Assembly (NCBI GenBank): GCA_933228675.1
Contig: OW121745.1
Coordinates: forward strand, 2,907,989 to 2,971,988
Direction of reading: 5' to 3'
DNA from: Stomorhina lunata
Taxonomy: Eukaryota; Arthropoda; Insecta; Diptera; Rhiniidae
DNA length: 64,000 nucleotides
Shown: piece by piece, positions 20,127-30,350 of the stretch
Layout of the letters: every line of letters begins with the position of its first letter
Numbering within the stretch: position 1 is the first letter of the stretch
The notes under the pieces: generated by a model
Databases searched by the model: none
Told to the model about the DNA's origin: nothing
Seen by the model: only the letters and a program-made list of their open reading frames with translations
Program-made: the position numbers and the translations under genes

Positions 20127-21194
20127 CAACCACTTCGGCGTATACCGATCGCACTTGAAGACAAGGTGGCAGCTAAATTAGAGGAGGCGGTTCGGTTAGA
20201 TATAATAGAACCTGTTCGTGGACCAAGCCCCTGGATATCGCCAGTTGTGATCGTGTTCAAGGGAAATGGAAAAATAAGATTATGTATTGACATGCGGCGC
20301 GCGAACGAGGCTATTTTGAGAAAAAACTACCCGTTACCTACTTTTGACTCTTTCATGACAAAGTTAAGAGGAGCAAAACATTTTTCTAGATTTGACCTTA
20401 AAAGCGCTTATCATCAGCTGGAACTCCATAAGAGCAGTCGGGAAATAACAACTTTCATTACTCACAAGGGGTTATTCAGGTTCAAGAGATTAATGTTTGG
20501 AGTAAATTCGGCTCCTGAAATATTTCAGCGCATACTTGAGAGCCTCTTATCAACTTGTAAAAACTGCCTAAACTATATAGATGATGTGATTGTGTTTGGT
20601 AGCACGGAAAAGGAACATGATGAGGCGGTCAAGGAAGTTATGAAAGTTTTTGAAGAGAATAACTTGGCACTTAATGAGAGTAAATGTATTTGGGGGACTA
20701 AAAAATTGAAATTTTTAGGTTATGTACTTTCGGAAAACGGTTTTACGGCAGATCCAGATAAAATTAAGGTGATCAAGGACTTCCGAGCTTCAAATTCTAA
20801 AGAGGAGGTCAGGAGTTTCCTAGGTTTAATCACATATGTGGGAAAATTTTTTCCTGATTTGGCAGATATTACAGAACCATTAAGAGGTCTATTAAAGTCA
20901 GACATGAAATTTGTATGGGGTTCCGATCAGGAGAATTCATTTCAACATCTTAAAACACAGTTGTCTAATATTCCAAATTTATCATATTTTGATCCAAAGA
21001 GGAGAACTCGAGTGGTAGCAGATGCTAGTCCTGTAGCTCTAGGAGCAGTTTTACTACAATTTGACGTAGAAGGCGATCCGAAAATAATATCTTTTGCTAG
21101 TAAGAGCTTGTCGGAAGTGGAAAAAAGATACTCGCAGACTGAAAAAGAGAGTTTGGCGTTGGTCTGGTCGGTGGAAAAGTTTTACTATTATTAA
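20127..21194 (+). pseudogene. pol: Gypsy-B reverse transcriptase and start of RNase H
   Basis: In the same frame as the protease. RT blocks: SPWISPVVIVFKGNGKIRLCIDMRRAN, FSRFDLKSAYHQLEL, FGVNSAPEIFQRIL and catalytic YIDDVIVF (about 20573). RNase H opens with VVADASPVALGAVLL and ETEKESLALVW. A TAA at 21192-21194 interrupts RNase H, and the domain resumes in frame at once with FELVTDHKPLEAIF. The first ATG is 20166, but the coding frame is open from 20127. Confidence 0.86.
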
Positions 21195-21470
21195 GCAGGA
21201 TTAGAATTTGAGTTGGTGACAGACCACAAACCGCTCGAGGCAATTTTTAAACCAACTTCCAAGCCTCCGGCTCGAATTGAAAGGTGGTTATTGCGGTTAC
21301 AATCATTTAAGTTTAAAATAATCTACCGCTCTGGAAAGGAAAATATAGCAGATTCGGTATCTAGGCTCTGCAAAATTTCAGATACAACGTGTTTCGATAG
21401 GAATTGTGAAGATAATATTTTCCACATAGTATCGAATTCAAACCACCGGCTATTGGCGTTACCGTTATAG
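21195..21470 (+). pseudogene. pol: Gypsy-B RNase H end
   Basis: It continues after the in-frame TAA: LVTDHKPLEAIFKP, RIERWLLRLQSFKFKIIYRSGKENIADSVSRL, typical of the RNase H end and connection. A one-base indel near 21445-21455 moves the following integrase to another frame. Confidence 0.8.
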
Positions 21471-22765
21471 CTCACAAGAGTTCACAGGATGAAGAAATCT
21501 CCAACGTCATAGCCCATATCAACAATGATTCATGGGAATCAGATAAATCCAATAAATATTATCCATTTCGTTTCGAGCTCTCGGCAATAGGAAATGTTCT
21601 CCTGCGAGGCACACGCATTGTAATACCTAAGTCGGCACGAGAACATATACTGCAACTTGCACATGAGGGTCATCCTGGTGAGTCAGCAATAAAACGCAGA
21701 TTAAGAGCTAAAGTTTGGTGGCCGTTAATAGACAGAGATGTAGAACATTTTGTTAAGAGCTGCCGTGACTGTTTACTTGTTTCTCGAATATCGAATCCTG
21801 TTCCAATTCAAAGACATGCGTTTCCAAATGGCCCTTGGGAATTTGTAGCATCGGATTTATTGGGGCCGTTACCTAATAATGAATATGTCTTAGTTTTAAT
21901 TGATTATTATTCACGCTATCAAGAAGTAGTTTTCCTGCGAAATATAACTTCTGAGAAAATTATCAAAGCTATGGATGAGATATTTTGTAGACTGGGATAC
22001 CCAAAGTCGCTGAGAACAGATAACGGCCGACAATACGTAAGTAATGACTTTGAAACTTTTTGTAAAACGAACAACATCATACATGTAACCACACCACCTT
22101 ATTGGCCGCAAGCGAATGGAGAAGTTGAGAATATGAATAAATCTCTGGTGAAACGGCTAAAAATTGCCAGTGCTAACAAAAGAAGTTATAAAGAAGAAAT
22201 TAAAAAAATTATTTTAATGTACAACGTAACACCTCATGGTAGGACTGCATCGCCCCCGTCCGAGCTCATATTCAACCGCTTGATTCGAGACAAAATTCCT
22301 AGTATTCAAGATATAACCGAAGACATGATTGATTCGACAGCGAGAGATTTAGACTGTATAAATAAACAAAAAGGGAAAGAAGTATGCGACAGAAGACGCA
22401 AAGCAAAGGAATCAGATATAGCGGTTGGAGATAAAGTGCTGCTCAAAAATGTTATATTTCCACAAAAACTAACAACAAACTTTGATGTGACAGAGTATGA
22501 AGTAATAGACAGAAAAGGAAATGAAGTGGAAATAATGGCTAATGGAAAGACATTAAAAAGAAATGTTAGTCACGTTAAGAAGATACCAAATTTAGCGATC
22601 CAAGAAAATACAACAGAAGAAGATCATATTTCATTGCAGGAGCCACCACCAACATCAAGTAATAGGTCAACAATAGTTTCCTCTGAGGAGTCATCAACTG
22701 ATCGTCCGGGGGACCCTATAATGAAATTGAAGTTGAAAAAAATAGGAGGGATGTGGCAACACTGA
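21443..22765 (+). pseudogene. pol: Gypsy-B integrase
   Basis: Open from about 21443, with the first ATG at 21860. Zinc domain: HEGHPG ... CRDCLL (HHCC). DDE core: SDLLGPL, RTDNGRQYVS and NGEVENMNKSLVK. A C-terminal basic region (GDKVLLKN) follows. It ends with a stop inside the 3' LTR (LTR starts at 22752). The catalytic triad is intact, but the protein is cut off from RT by the frame break at about 21450. Confidence 0.86.
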
Positions 22766-22938
22766 TGCGGTTTGCGGCGGTCATTTTGTGAAGTGCCCTG
22801 GCGGCAAACGGCGTATATTATTATTAATATAACTTTGAGTTACGGATTTTGAATTGAATTGTCTCCGTGAATTAATAATATTTTAATTTGTTAAATAAAC
22901 AATAAATTTGAAACATTATAGTTTATTGGAGTATTACA
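22752..22938 (+). repeat. Gypsy-B 3' LTR
   Basis: 187 bp, TG...CA, preceded by the purine tract AAAAAAATAGGAGGGA (22736-22751). Followed by GGTGT at 22939-22943. Confidence 0.94.
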
Positions 22939-24345
22939 GGTGTTACAGAAAATGTTTTAATAAGTTATGTCTATAGAAAAAAATAGTTATATGCATTTGA
23001 TTTATTCCTAATTAAAAGAATTTTTTTCATATAGAAATGTTTTGCGAGCATTTTATATCGGAAAACAACTATTAGAAATTTGTTTAAACTTTATATATAT
23101 AATAGAAAATGTATTATGACATTTACGGTGAATAGGATTGAATTTGATAAGGAGAAATATATATATATATATATATATAATTTTCCAAAAACTTTACCGA
23201 AAATATTTTTAACAAATGTCTCATCTGAAAATGGCCTTTTTTTATTGACAATATCTAAACTTATTAAGCTAGACAAACCTATTTTTAAATTTTCCTTACT
23301 TCATGCTTATAATTTTCTTCAAATTTAAGTACTCATTCCTTCAACTTGTCAATAAACATTTTTTTTATAAATTTTAAATTTATTTTAATTTTCTTCATCC
23401 TGCAAAATATATATATCATTGTGAACATCTTCAAAATGTTTTTTTTTTAATTAAATTTCTTATTTTTTGTAAACGTCCTATTACAAATAAGGAGTTGTAT
23501 GTCATTAAAAGCATTTCGTAGCATAAAATAATTTTCGGGTGACATCATTAATATTATCCAATAATTTCGCTATACTAATTTCGTGTTTACTAACTGCTGT
23601 CTTGATGACGATTAAATATATTTCCCTAAAATAGTTCGACCTCAACTTTGGGTCCAAATTTGAAAATTAAGCATAGCTCAGACATGGTTAAGCCGTTTAG
23701 GCGTTATGAACGCACAAATAAATAAACTTGCACATCATTTTTATAAAATATGTATGTAGGGATAATAAAATCTGTTATTTTTCTTAAATTTTACTAAATT
23801 TTATATCATGTTGCCGTCCATTGTTTGTTCCTTAAAAATTTTAGTAATACTTGTTTCCTCTTATCTTGAATCAATCCCAAATAAGACACACAATTTCTGC
23901 AAGTGTATTTAGTCTGTCCAGCTCAACATGCTGATTTTATATTGGTTGATTGACGATTAAATGAAAGAGTGTAAGTACACGTGTGAGTTCAATTTCCTGA
24001 TTTCAGCAACTAGCTGGGCTACTTTGGTCATAACTTTTAAAAACTAGATTTGCACTGGATTCGATTAGGGTAGGGCGTAGTTGCAAAAAACTATCACAGA
24101 GAGAAATTTAGCCCTTACAGAGCCGTGAACGCCGATATATAAAGTGTTATGATCGGACTAAAGATGGCGACACAGTTAACAAAATACAAAAAAAAAACGG
24201 TATTTGTAGGCATGGTAAAAAATAAAAAAAAAAGTTTTTAGAATTATTTTTAATTTTAGGGGGTGACTGACTCAACTTTTTTTCGAACCACTCTACTGTG
24301 CATCATACATTATATACACTAAAGACATTAAAAACATTGAATTTA
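22939..24345 (+). repeat. Duplicated block A, left of Tc1-1
   Basis: 22939-23028 matches 47009-47094, and 23029-24345 matches 60333-61710. The join at 23022-23030 (a run of seven T then CATATAG) is the empty site of the R/Helitron composite at 47095-60329. The sequence is AT-rich with a short TA tract at 23158-23179. Reading frames here are short and shared only because the block is duplicated. I see no gene. Confidence 0.85.
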
Positions 24346-24678
24346 CAGTGCCTCACAACCAAAGTGAGCCACCTCAATTTCAATTTTTTTTATTAAAATA
24401 ATTACTAAAAGAATATTATTCTAGTATGCATCTATGCATAGATTTTACAACAGCAATTCATGTACAATATTGATGCAAAATTTTTTAATTCTTTGCTTCC
24501 AAAATAAAACAAAATATCAAAAAAGCAAAAAACATTGTAAATGCGCGTCACACTCAAAGTGAGCCACTTGATTTTGTTTTCATGTAAAATAACGGTAAAT
24601 GTTTTTTTTTTCTTAAATATCTTTGCATCATTCTTATTGTTTATGCTTCAGTTGTGTATTAATGATCACACGGTGAAG

Positions 24679-25155
24679 ATGGCATGTCAAACCAGTATTG
24701 AGATTAGAGAACTTGTGATTAAACTGTACAAAGAAGGCAAATCTCAAAGAGATATTGCAAAATTAATCAATAAGAGCCGCGGAACTATTCAGCATATCAT
24801 TCATCGCTTTACAAGAGATGGTAGAATAGCAAATAAAGAGAAAAAGATTTCTAGAAAGGCATTTTCGGAAAGGGATGAGGCGTTCTTGGTAAGAGAAATT
24901 AAAAAAAATCCTCGACTTAGTGCACCAAAACTCACGGAAATGGTCAAATGTCAATTGGATATCCACGTGAGCCCTGAAACCGTTAGAAGAGTTCTTAGAA
25001 AACACGGTTATAATGGCAGAGTAGCTAGAAAGAAGCCCTTTATTAGCAAAGTAAACCGTCAAAAACGTCTTGAGTTTGCTCGTAAATACGTCCATAAAGA
25101 TATGAGTTTCTGGCAAAAGGTATATAATTATAAAATGGAACAAAATAGCTTATAA
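24679..25155 (+). pseudogene. Tc1-1A transposase, DNA-binding part
   Basis: The ATG at 24679 (MACQTSIEIRELV) is preferred over 24541, whose first 46 codons lie in the terminal region. Paired-like helix-turn-helix: GKSQRDIAKLINKSRGTIQH and PRLSAPKLTEMV ... SPETVRRVLRKHGY, then RKKPFISKVNRQKRLEFARK. Homology breaks off after FWQK at 25119, where a 50-bp GT...AG segment (25120-25169) is inserted. The frame then stops at 25155. Confidence 0.85.
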
Positions 25156-25169
25156 ATATGCTTGGTAAG
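25120..25169 (+). other. 50-bp GT-AG segment in the Tc1-1A transposase
   Basis: Begins GTATATAATT and ends TTGGTAAG. Without it the two halves of the transposase join exactly in frame (K | VLFTDES). It lacks a pyrimidine tract before the AG. It could be a minimal intron or an insertion that killed the gene. The same segment is at 62485-62534. Confidence 0.6.
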
Positions 25170-25747
25170 GTTTTATTTACAGATGAGAGTAAATTTAACT
25201 TGTTTGGCTCCGACGGAAAGCAAATGGTATGGCGGCAAAAAAATTTCGAGCTTCAACCGAACAACCTCACATCAAGTATGAAGCATGGAGGTGGCTCCGT
25301 AATGGTTTGGGGTTGTATGGCAGGCAGTGGAACTGGAAATCTGCAGCATATTCCAGGAATAATGAATAAATTTATTTACATAGACGTTTTAAAGAATAAT
25401 GTCAAGGCAAGTGTTGAGAAATTGGGGATCGAAGAAGACTTTTACTTTTACCAAGACAACGATCCTAAACATAAATCTTATGTTGCCCGAGAATGGTTAT
25501 TATATAACTGCCCACATGTACTTGAAGTACCCCCACATCTCCAGACTTGAATATTATTGAAAATTTATGGGCCCGTCTTGACAAAAATATTCGAAAACAT
25601 GTTATTACGTCCCAAAAGAGCCTTCTAGATGCCTTACAATCAGAGTGGAGTGCAATACCTTCAACATACACCTGCAATTTATTAGAATCGATGCCTAGAC
25701 GTCTACAAGCTGTGATTTCGGCGAAAGGTGGCCCAACTAAGTATTAA
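25170..25747 (+). pseudogene. Tc1-1A transposase, DDE catalytic part
   Basis: First D in VLFTDESKFNLFGSDG, then HGGGSVMVWGCM, second D in YQDNDPKHKS. A one-base loss near 25533-25540 ends this frame at 25550. The final E (NIIENLWARLD) and C-terminus (LESMPRRLQAVISAKGG) are in the next frame, 25547-25747. The DD34E residues are all present but split. Confidence 0.85.
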
Positions 25748-25991
25748 TATTTTATATAAATCACATTTAATTTAAGTGGCTCACTTTTACTGTGAGGTAT
25801 ATTTGAAGTCATTTTTGAGTTTTTATTTTTTTTTTATACTAAGCTTATAACAAAACTAAAAAGACTGACATGTACTTGAAGCTTTCTAATGAAGTAATAA
25901 AGAAATGTAATTTTTTTGTCAATGGAATTTTCTTTTTATCAATCATATTATTTGAAAATTGACCGTGGCTCACTTTGAATGTGAGCCACTG

Positions 25992-26919
25992 TACTTTTTG
26001 CACATATGCATATTTGCTTAAAAACAAGAACGAAGTTAGTACTTTATTAGATGACAGATTTCGTAAATTTTATTGTTTTCACCTATTACTAGTAAAATTT
26101 AGTTTTTTACATAAATATAAAAATTTTTTAAAAACTTAAGGAGATTTTACAATATGACTTTGATTTCCGATTTATGAATTCGACTTCCTAATGAAAGTAG
26201 TAATATGGCATCGTTCATTCATGTGCATATACACGACATGTTCACGAGTACAGTCATAGTTGTACACTAGGATTACAGATAATGTGAATATGTATATATG
26301 TATATAAAATTCTATGTATGTAATGTATGTAACGTATAGACTCAAAACGGCTACGCCGCTTCTGATGAAATTTTCAGAATATCCAAATTGCACCACCAAT
26401 GCTTAGTAGAGTGCCAGTTATTTTTTAAAGTTGAAATTTGTATGCGGCCAACCCCAGAGTTCAAAATAATAAAAAAATTATCCCTTGGAAATTTTAGGTC
26501 AATCGGATGGGGGAAAGCGTGCCTATGGCCCGCCCAATATTGCAGAATACTTGAGTTTTTACTTTGATTGTAAATAGCTTAATTAATACTTTAGAATAAC
26601 TAAAATCCAAAGTATGACCTGATTTACAATTCTATGGCCTGTAATTACTAAATACCTGAGTTTCGTTAAAATAATATTAAATTTATTTAGTTTATTCATA
26701 TTAGAAAATTTTACTTTCTTCTCAGGTCGGCTTCAAAAATCATTTTTAATTTTTTTAAATTTTGTTCAACAAACATTAGAAATAATTAATTATCGTTTCA
26801 GGTTCATAAAAAACAAATAAGAAAATAAAACACAAAAAATGGTGGGGATGTCTTGAACCGTTTCGCCGTACCTGCTATTTGAAACCTTAGTATTTATAAT
26901 GAATATTTCTCTCATATTT

Positions 26920-26963
<44 letters not shown>
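25992..26963 (+). repeat. Repeat D in block A, 3' part, with (TC)n(TA)n end
   Basis: 25994-26830 matches 9228-10185 and 63366-64000. It ends in (TC)n(TA)n at 26921-26963, as copy C does at 10200-10608, and in both places a Tc1-like element is inserted in the final TA. No gene is seen. Confidence 0.8.
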
Positions 26964-26966
<3 letters not shown>

Positions 26967-27247
26967 TGTGCCGCAAAACTAAGGACACACTTGCTTCTTT
27001 TTTATATTTTACAAATTTTCTGTTGTAATAGCAATAATGTTATTACAATACTATTGTATACTATTGGCTTTAATGTTGCTCTTAATTTCAGCATAAGAAA
27101 AGATTTGGTCTTTTTAATACATTCCTAAAAAAATCTAGTTGTATTTGAAAAACCTATAATATGGTAACGCAAAACTAAGGGCACACTTGTTCTTTACTTG
27201 GAATAACGGTACAAGTCACACACAAAACGAATGAAAATATAGCTGAA

Positions 27248-28056
27248 TTGTATAAAAAGCATTGTAATCACATAACGGTGAGAAAAGTTATCCAACGCAA
27301 AATAAAAGAAAATAGAATCGAAAATAAAACTGTAAGTGGCCGTCCATCCAAGTTAACAGAGAAAGATAAACGTCTCATTAAGCGTACAATTGAGAAAAAT
27401 CCGTTCACCAGCGCCACCAAAATAGCAGCAGACCTCGAAAGATACCAAAATACAAAAGTTTCCCCTGATACCGTTCGAAGGTGATTAGCTGATCAGGGAT
27501 TAAAGTCATGTGTTCCCAGAAAAAAGCCACATGTAAACAAGATTAATAGAGCCAAGCGTATAGATTTCGCAAAAACTTATTTAAATAAGTCTCAAGAGTT
27601 CTGGGACAAACTAATATTCACCGATGAATCTAAATATAACATATTTGGTTCCGATGGACTAAAAGTATGGCGCAGAGAAGGGGAAGCCTTAAATCCAAAA
27701 ATTACGGTGAAGACTGTGAAACATGGAGGTGGAAGTGTCATGGTATGGGCTGTATGTCATCTTCTGGGGTTGGTAATATGGTTTTTGTTGAAAATACAAT
27801 GGACCAATATGTCTATTTAGACATTTTAAAAAATAACCTAAAGAAAAGTGCTTCAAAATTGGGTTTAGCTAACGACTTCTACTTCCAGCAAGATAACGAC
27901 CCGAAGCATACAGCCCATAAGGTGCAAATGTGGATTCTTTATAACACCCCACATACCCTCAAAACTCCTCCACAAAGTCCAGACCTCAATCCCATAGAAC
28001 ATTTATGGGAAATTTTGGAGAGAAATGTGCGAAAATCCGGAACAAAGTACAGCTAA
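27248..28056 (+). pseudogene. Tc1-2 transposase
   Basis: Coding begins in a degraded helix-turn-helix (SGRPSKLTEKDKRLIKRTI). An in-frame TGA is at 27482-27484. DDE part: LIFTDESKYNIFGSDG, HGGGSVMVW (one base missing at about 27747), QQDNDPKHTAHK and NPIEHLWEILERN. The frame is lost again at 28040, so the C-terminus (MSNRLKAVLFM) follows in another frame. The catalytic residues are visible but the gene is dead. Confidence 0.85.
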
Positions 28057-28194
28057 AACAGGTTCTTTTGGAGGAATGGAACAAAATAAGTGCCGAAACA
28101 ACAAAATCGTTAGTAGGTTCCATGAGCAATCGGTTGAAAGCTGTATTGTTTATGTAAATAAATTTTTTTTCAAAAAAACTTAAAAACATATTGA

Positions 28195-28561
28195 AGTTAA
28201 TCAAGGACGTTTCCTTGATATAAAAAAAGTCGCTGTCAGGCCACATAGGTGGCCTGACAGCTTGTGTACCCACACAACCGTTTAATAAAACACAAGTTCA
28301 GTATTCGGAGTCAGAACTCTGATTGATTTTATTATTCTTAATTTGATTAATTATAACTTCTACAATAACTTAACTTATTGTGGGAAAATGCTTATTATGC
28401 TGTTTTACATACTTTAGTTTATCGAGCATTTTCAATACGGATCATATTGCAACACGCGCAGACATTTATTGCGTTGGTTGCATTATGATTTCACAATAAA
28501 GTTCAATATACTATTTCTATGTCATACTTAAGTTAGTTAGGGAATAATTGGGGTGTTAACT
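28195..28561 (-). repeat. Gypsy-C 3' LTR (367 bp)
   Basis: Boundaries come from the Tc1-2 sequence on one side (28194) and the purine tract (28562-28568, read on the minus strand) on the other. It contains two strong hairpins at its 3' end: ATCAAGGA/TCCTTGAT (28199-28219) and a 13-bp perfect stem GCTGTCAGGCCAC/GTGGCCTGACAGC (28232-28261). No sister LTR is seen. Confidence 0.85.
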
Positions 28562-28592
28562 CCTTCCCGTTTAAATATCAGCGTCCCGCTGA

Positions 28593-30041
28593 TTAAGCGA
28601 TAGTTTCGGTGGATTGTATGGCTGGAATTTCAATTGTTGTAAAAATTCTTCTCCACAGAATAATAATAATGATTCCAATTATAACCAGTAAGAAATAGCC
28701 TGTTAACTGCGACCAGAATGAGAGATGCAAATGATACTTTAGGTAGCCAATATGTTCAATATTCTTTTCGTGGAGTTCGTGCAAGAATTTCACATCAAGC
28801 TTACGTTCCTTTTCGTACACATTGGCGAGTAAAGGAGGTAGAGCCTGTGTAGTGGTTATTTTTCGATTTTCGAATATTCTTTCTCCAATTCTAATTGTTT
28901 CATTAAAAAATTTTATTAGGTACGTTCCTTCTAGACTTCTTTCATTCTTTTGCGAGTAAATAATACATTTGAAATTGGTTAAATATATAAGATCGGCTTC
29001 TAATTGTTCAACTACAACCTCTTTGTTTGACAGAAAAGTACAATTTGCATTGATACCTCTCAATATTTTTGACAAGCAGTCATCACTATTAAGCTCCTTT
29101 AGCTGTTGTGTATTGCAAATTGTCGTATTACTGATCGTCATGCAGCTAGTTTTAATGCCATAAACGTTGTCGTGGTTCAACAGGACTGAATTATATTTTA
29201 AGTCAAGTTGCCTGTTTTGAATAATTGCTGCTTTTATCGTAATTCTCTCAAATTTGTTTGGGTTCACTTTCGGTATTGAAAGAACGTATAGTAGAGATGT
29301 TCCATTCGAAAAAATACTAGGCTTTCCGTATTCAATAGCCTCAACCTCATTGTTGTATGGCAATGAATCTACTTCAGACAATATTCGGTGGATTTCTTCC
29401 ATATCTAGAAGATTGGTATTGATTATTCCACTTTTAGCTAGCTGACAAGCTCGCACAACTTCTTCGATATCCTCCTTTACAATAAGGAGCTGATTTAATG
29501 ACTTCATTGTAAATTCTTCTGCTTCAGACTTTGATATTTTGTTATTAAAGCTTTTAATCAAATCATTCATTTTATTAATGGTTTTATCAGTCGCATCAAA
29601 TAGCTTATTATTTATAGCATATTGGTGCTCATTATTGTCTATTAATCTTTCCTGGCTTTGTAATATTTGATTCCAGTCTGCTGCGTCTGGATTCCCAGCA
29701 ATCCATTTCCATGCTGAACCAATCCAATCTATAGATCTCTTAGTTCTTTTTATACTTTTAATTGAATTTAATCGATCGTAGGACTTTTGAAGGTAGTATT
29801 TAAAAGCCTCTTTGTTAAGTTCATTGTCTTCTATAGATAAAAAGACCTCAGCAGTGGTATTAAGTATTCCTTCAATTTTTTCAAGATTTATAATATGAAC
29901 CATATTAAAATAGCCATTTACTATCCACCCTTCTCCATGTTTGACTGTCACAATTGGTGACTGGTATTCAAATACCTGGTAGGCACCAACGATGGGGAGT
30001 AATAAGAGTATGCTTAAGTGATAAAAATTAAAATAAGACAA
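28593..30041 (-). CDS. env: Gypsy-C Env, full-length fusion-type envelope
   Basis: 482 codons without a break. The signal peptide is residues 4-20 (a run of Leu/Ile ending near VGA). The furin-type site RTKR is at 99-102, followed by SIDWIGSAWKWIAG, the fusion-peptide region. A helical middle and several Cys follow (CMTISNTTIC, CLSKI, NCTFL). The membrane anchor LTGYFLLVIIGIIIIIL is at about 446-462 with a short cytoplasmic tail. It has the plan of gypsy-group/baculovirus-F envelopes, which mediate membrane fusion. It starts 309 bp downstream of pol, so expression would need a spliced RNA. Confidence 0.9.
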   Translation of the reverse strand: MSYFNFYHLSILLLLPIVGAYQVFEYQSPIVTVKHGEGWIVNGYFNMVHIINLEKIEGILNTTAEVFLSIEDNELNKEAFKYYLQKSYDRLNSIKSIKRTKRSIDWIGSAWKWIAGNPDAADWNQILQSQERLIDNNEHQYAINNKLFDATDKTINKMNDLIKSFNNKISKSEAEEFTMKSLNQLLIVKEDIEEVVRACQLAKSGIINTNLLDMEEIHRILSEVDSLPYNNEVEAIEYGKPSIFSNGTSLLYVLSIPKVNPNKFERITIKAAIIQNRQLDLKYNSVLLNHDNVYGIKTSCMTISNTTICNTQQLKELNSDDCLSKILRGINANCTFLSNKEVVVEQLEADLIYLTNFKCIIYSQKNERSLEGTYLIKFFNETIRIGERIFENRKITTTQALPPLLANVYEKERKLDVKFLHELHEKNIEHIGYLKYHLHLSFWSQLTGYFLLVIIGIIIIILWRRIFTTIEIPAIQSTETIA

Positions 30042-30350
30042 AATTTAACTAATTGTTTAAAGTTTAAAATTATATGATTAATATATAGATTTTCCCACTT
30101 TTATGTATAAATTAACATGATCATAATTTGGTAACAAAGACATTATTTTTTTTTAAGATTTTTTCCAATTTTTTATGTAATTTGTTAAGTTTTGGCTTAT
30201 TGCCTTATTGGATTACAAAATAAAAGAAAACAAATTTATTAACTACAGATTTTCAACTTTACTTATTTAAAAAAATTTTTTTTTTTTTTTTTTAATAAAT
30301 TTATTAACTATATATTTTTTACTTCTACTTTAATTATTTTTATTTTTCTC
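30042..30350 (-). other. Gypsy-C pol-env interval
   Basis: 309 bp, very T-rich on the plus strand (A-rich in element sense), no frame. A splice acceptor for env would be expected here. None stands out. Confidence 0.5.

Larger units (their letters stand above)
17702..22938 (+). mobile_element. Gypsy-B: Ty3/gypsy LTR retrotransposon (5.2 kb)
   Basis: Complete from LTR to LTR (187 bp each, TG...CA) with a 5-bp target duplication. It holds a tRNA-Ser primer site, gag with zinc knuckles, protease, RT, RNase H and integrase. No env is present. The LTRs differ at two positions (near 17734/22784 and 17873/22923), about 1%, so the insertion is fairly young. Even so, the coding region has two frameshifts, two in-frame stops and a 555-bp tandem duplication. 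Confidence 0.95.
24346..25991 (+). mobile_element. Tc1-1, copy A: Tc1-like transposon (1646 bp)
   Basis: Flanked by TA (24344-24345 and 25992-25993). The inverted ends read CAGTGCCTCACAACCAAAGTG and, from the right, CAGTGGCTCACATTCAAAGTG. Internal direct repeats of the AAAGTGAGCCAC motif occur at 24557 and (inverted) 25775, an IR/DR layout as in Sleeping Beauty-type elements. The empty site at 9218-9232 confirms both ends. The transposase is broken at two places. Confidence 0.93.

Noticed and set aside
23080..23328. Short frames shared by blocks A and B as a conserved gene
   Set aside because: Conservation comes from the recent block duplication. The frames differ between copies and are low complexity.
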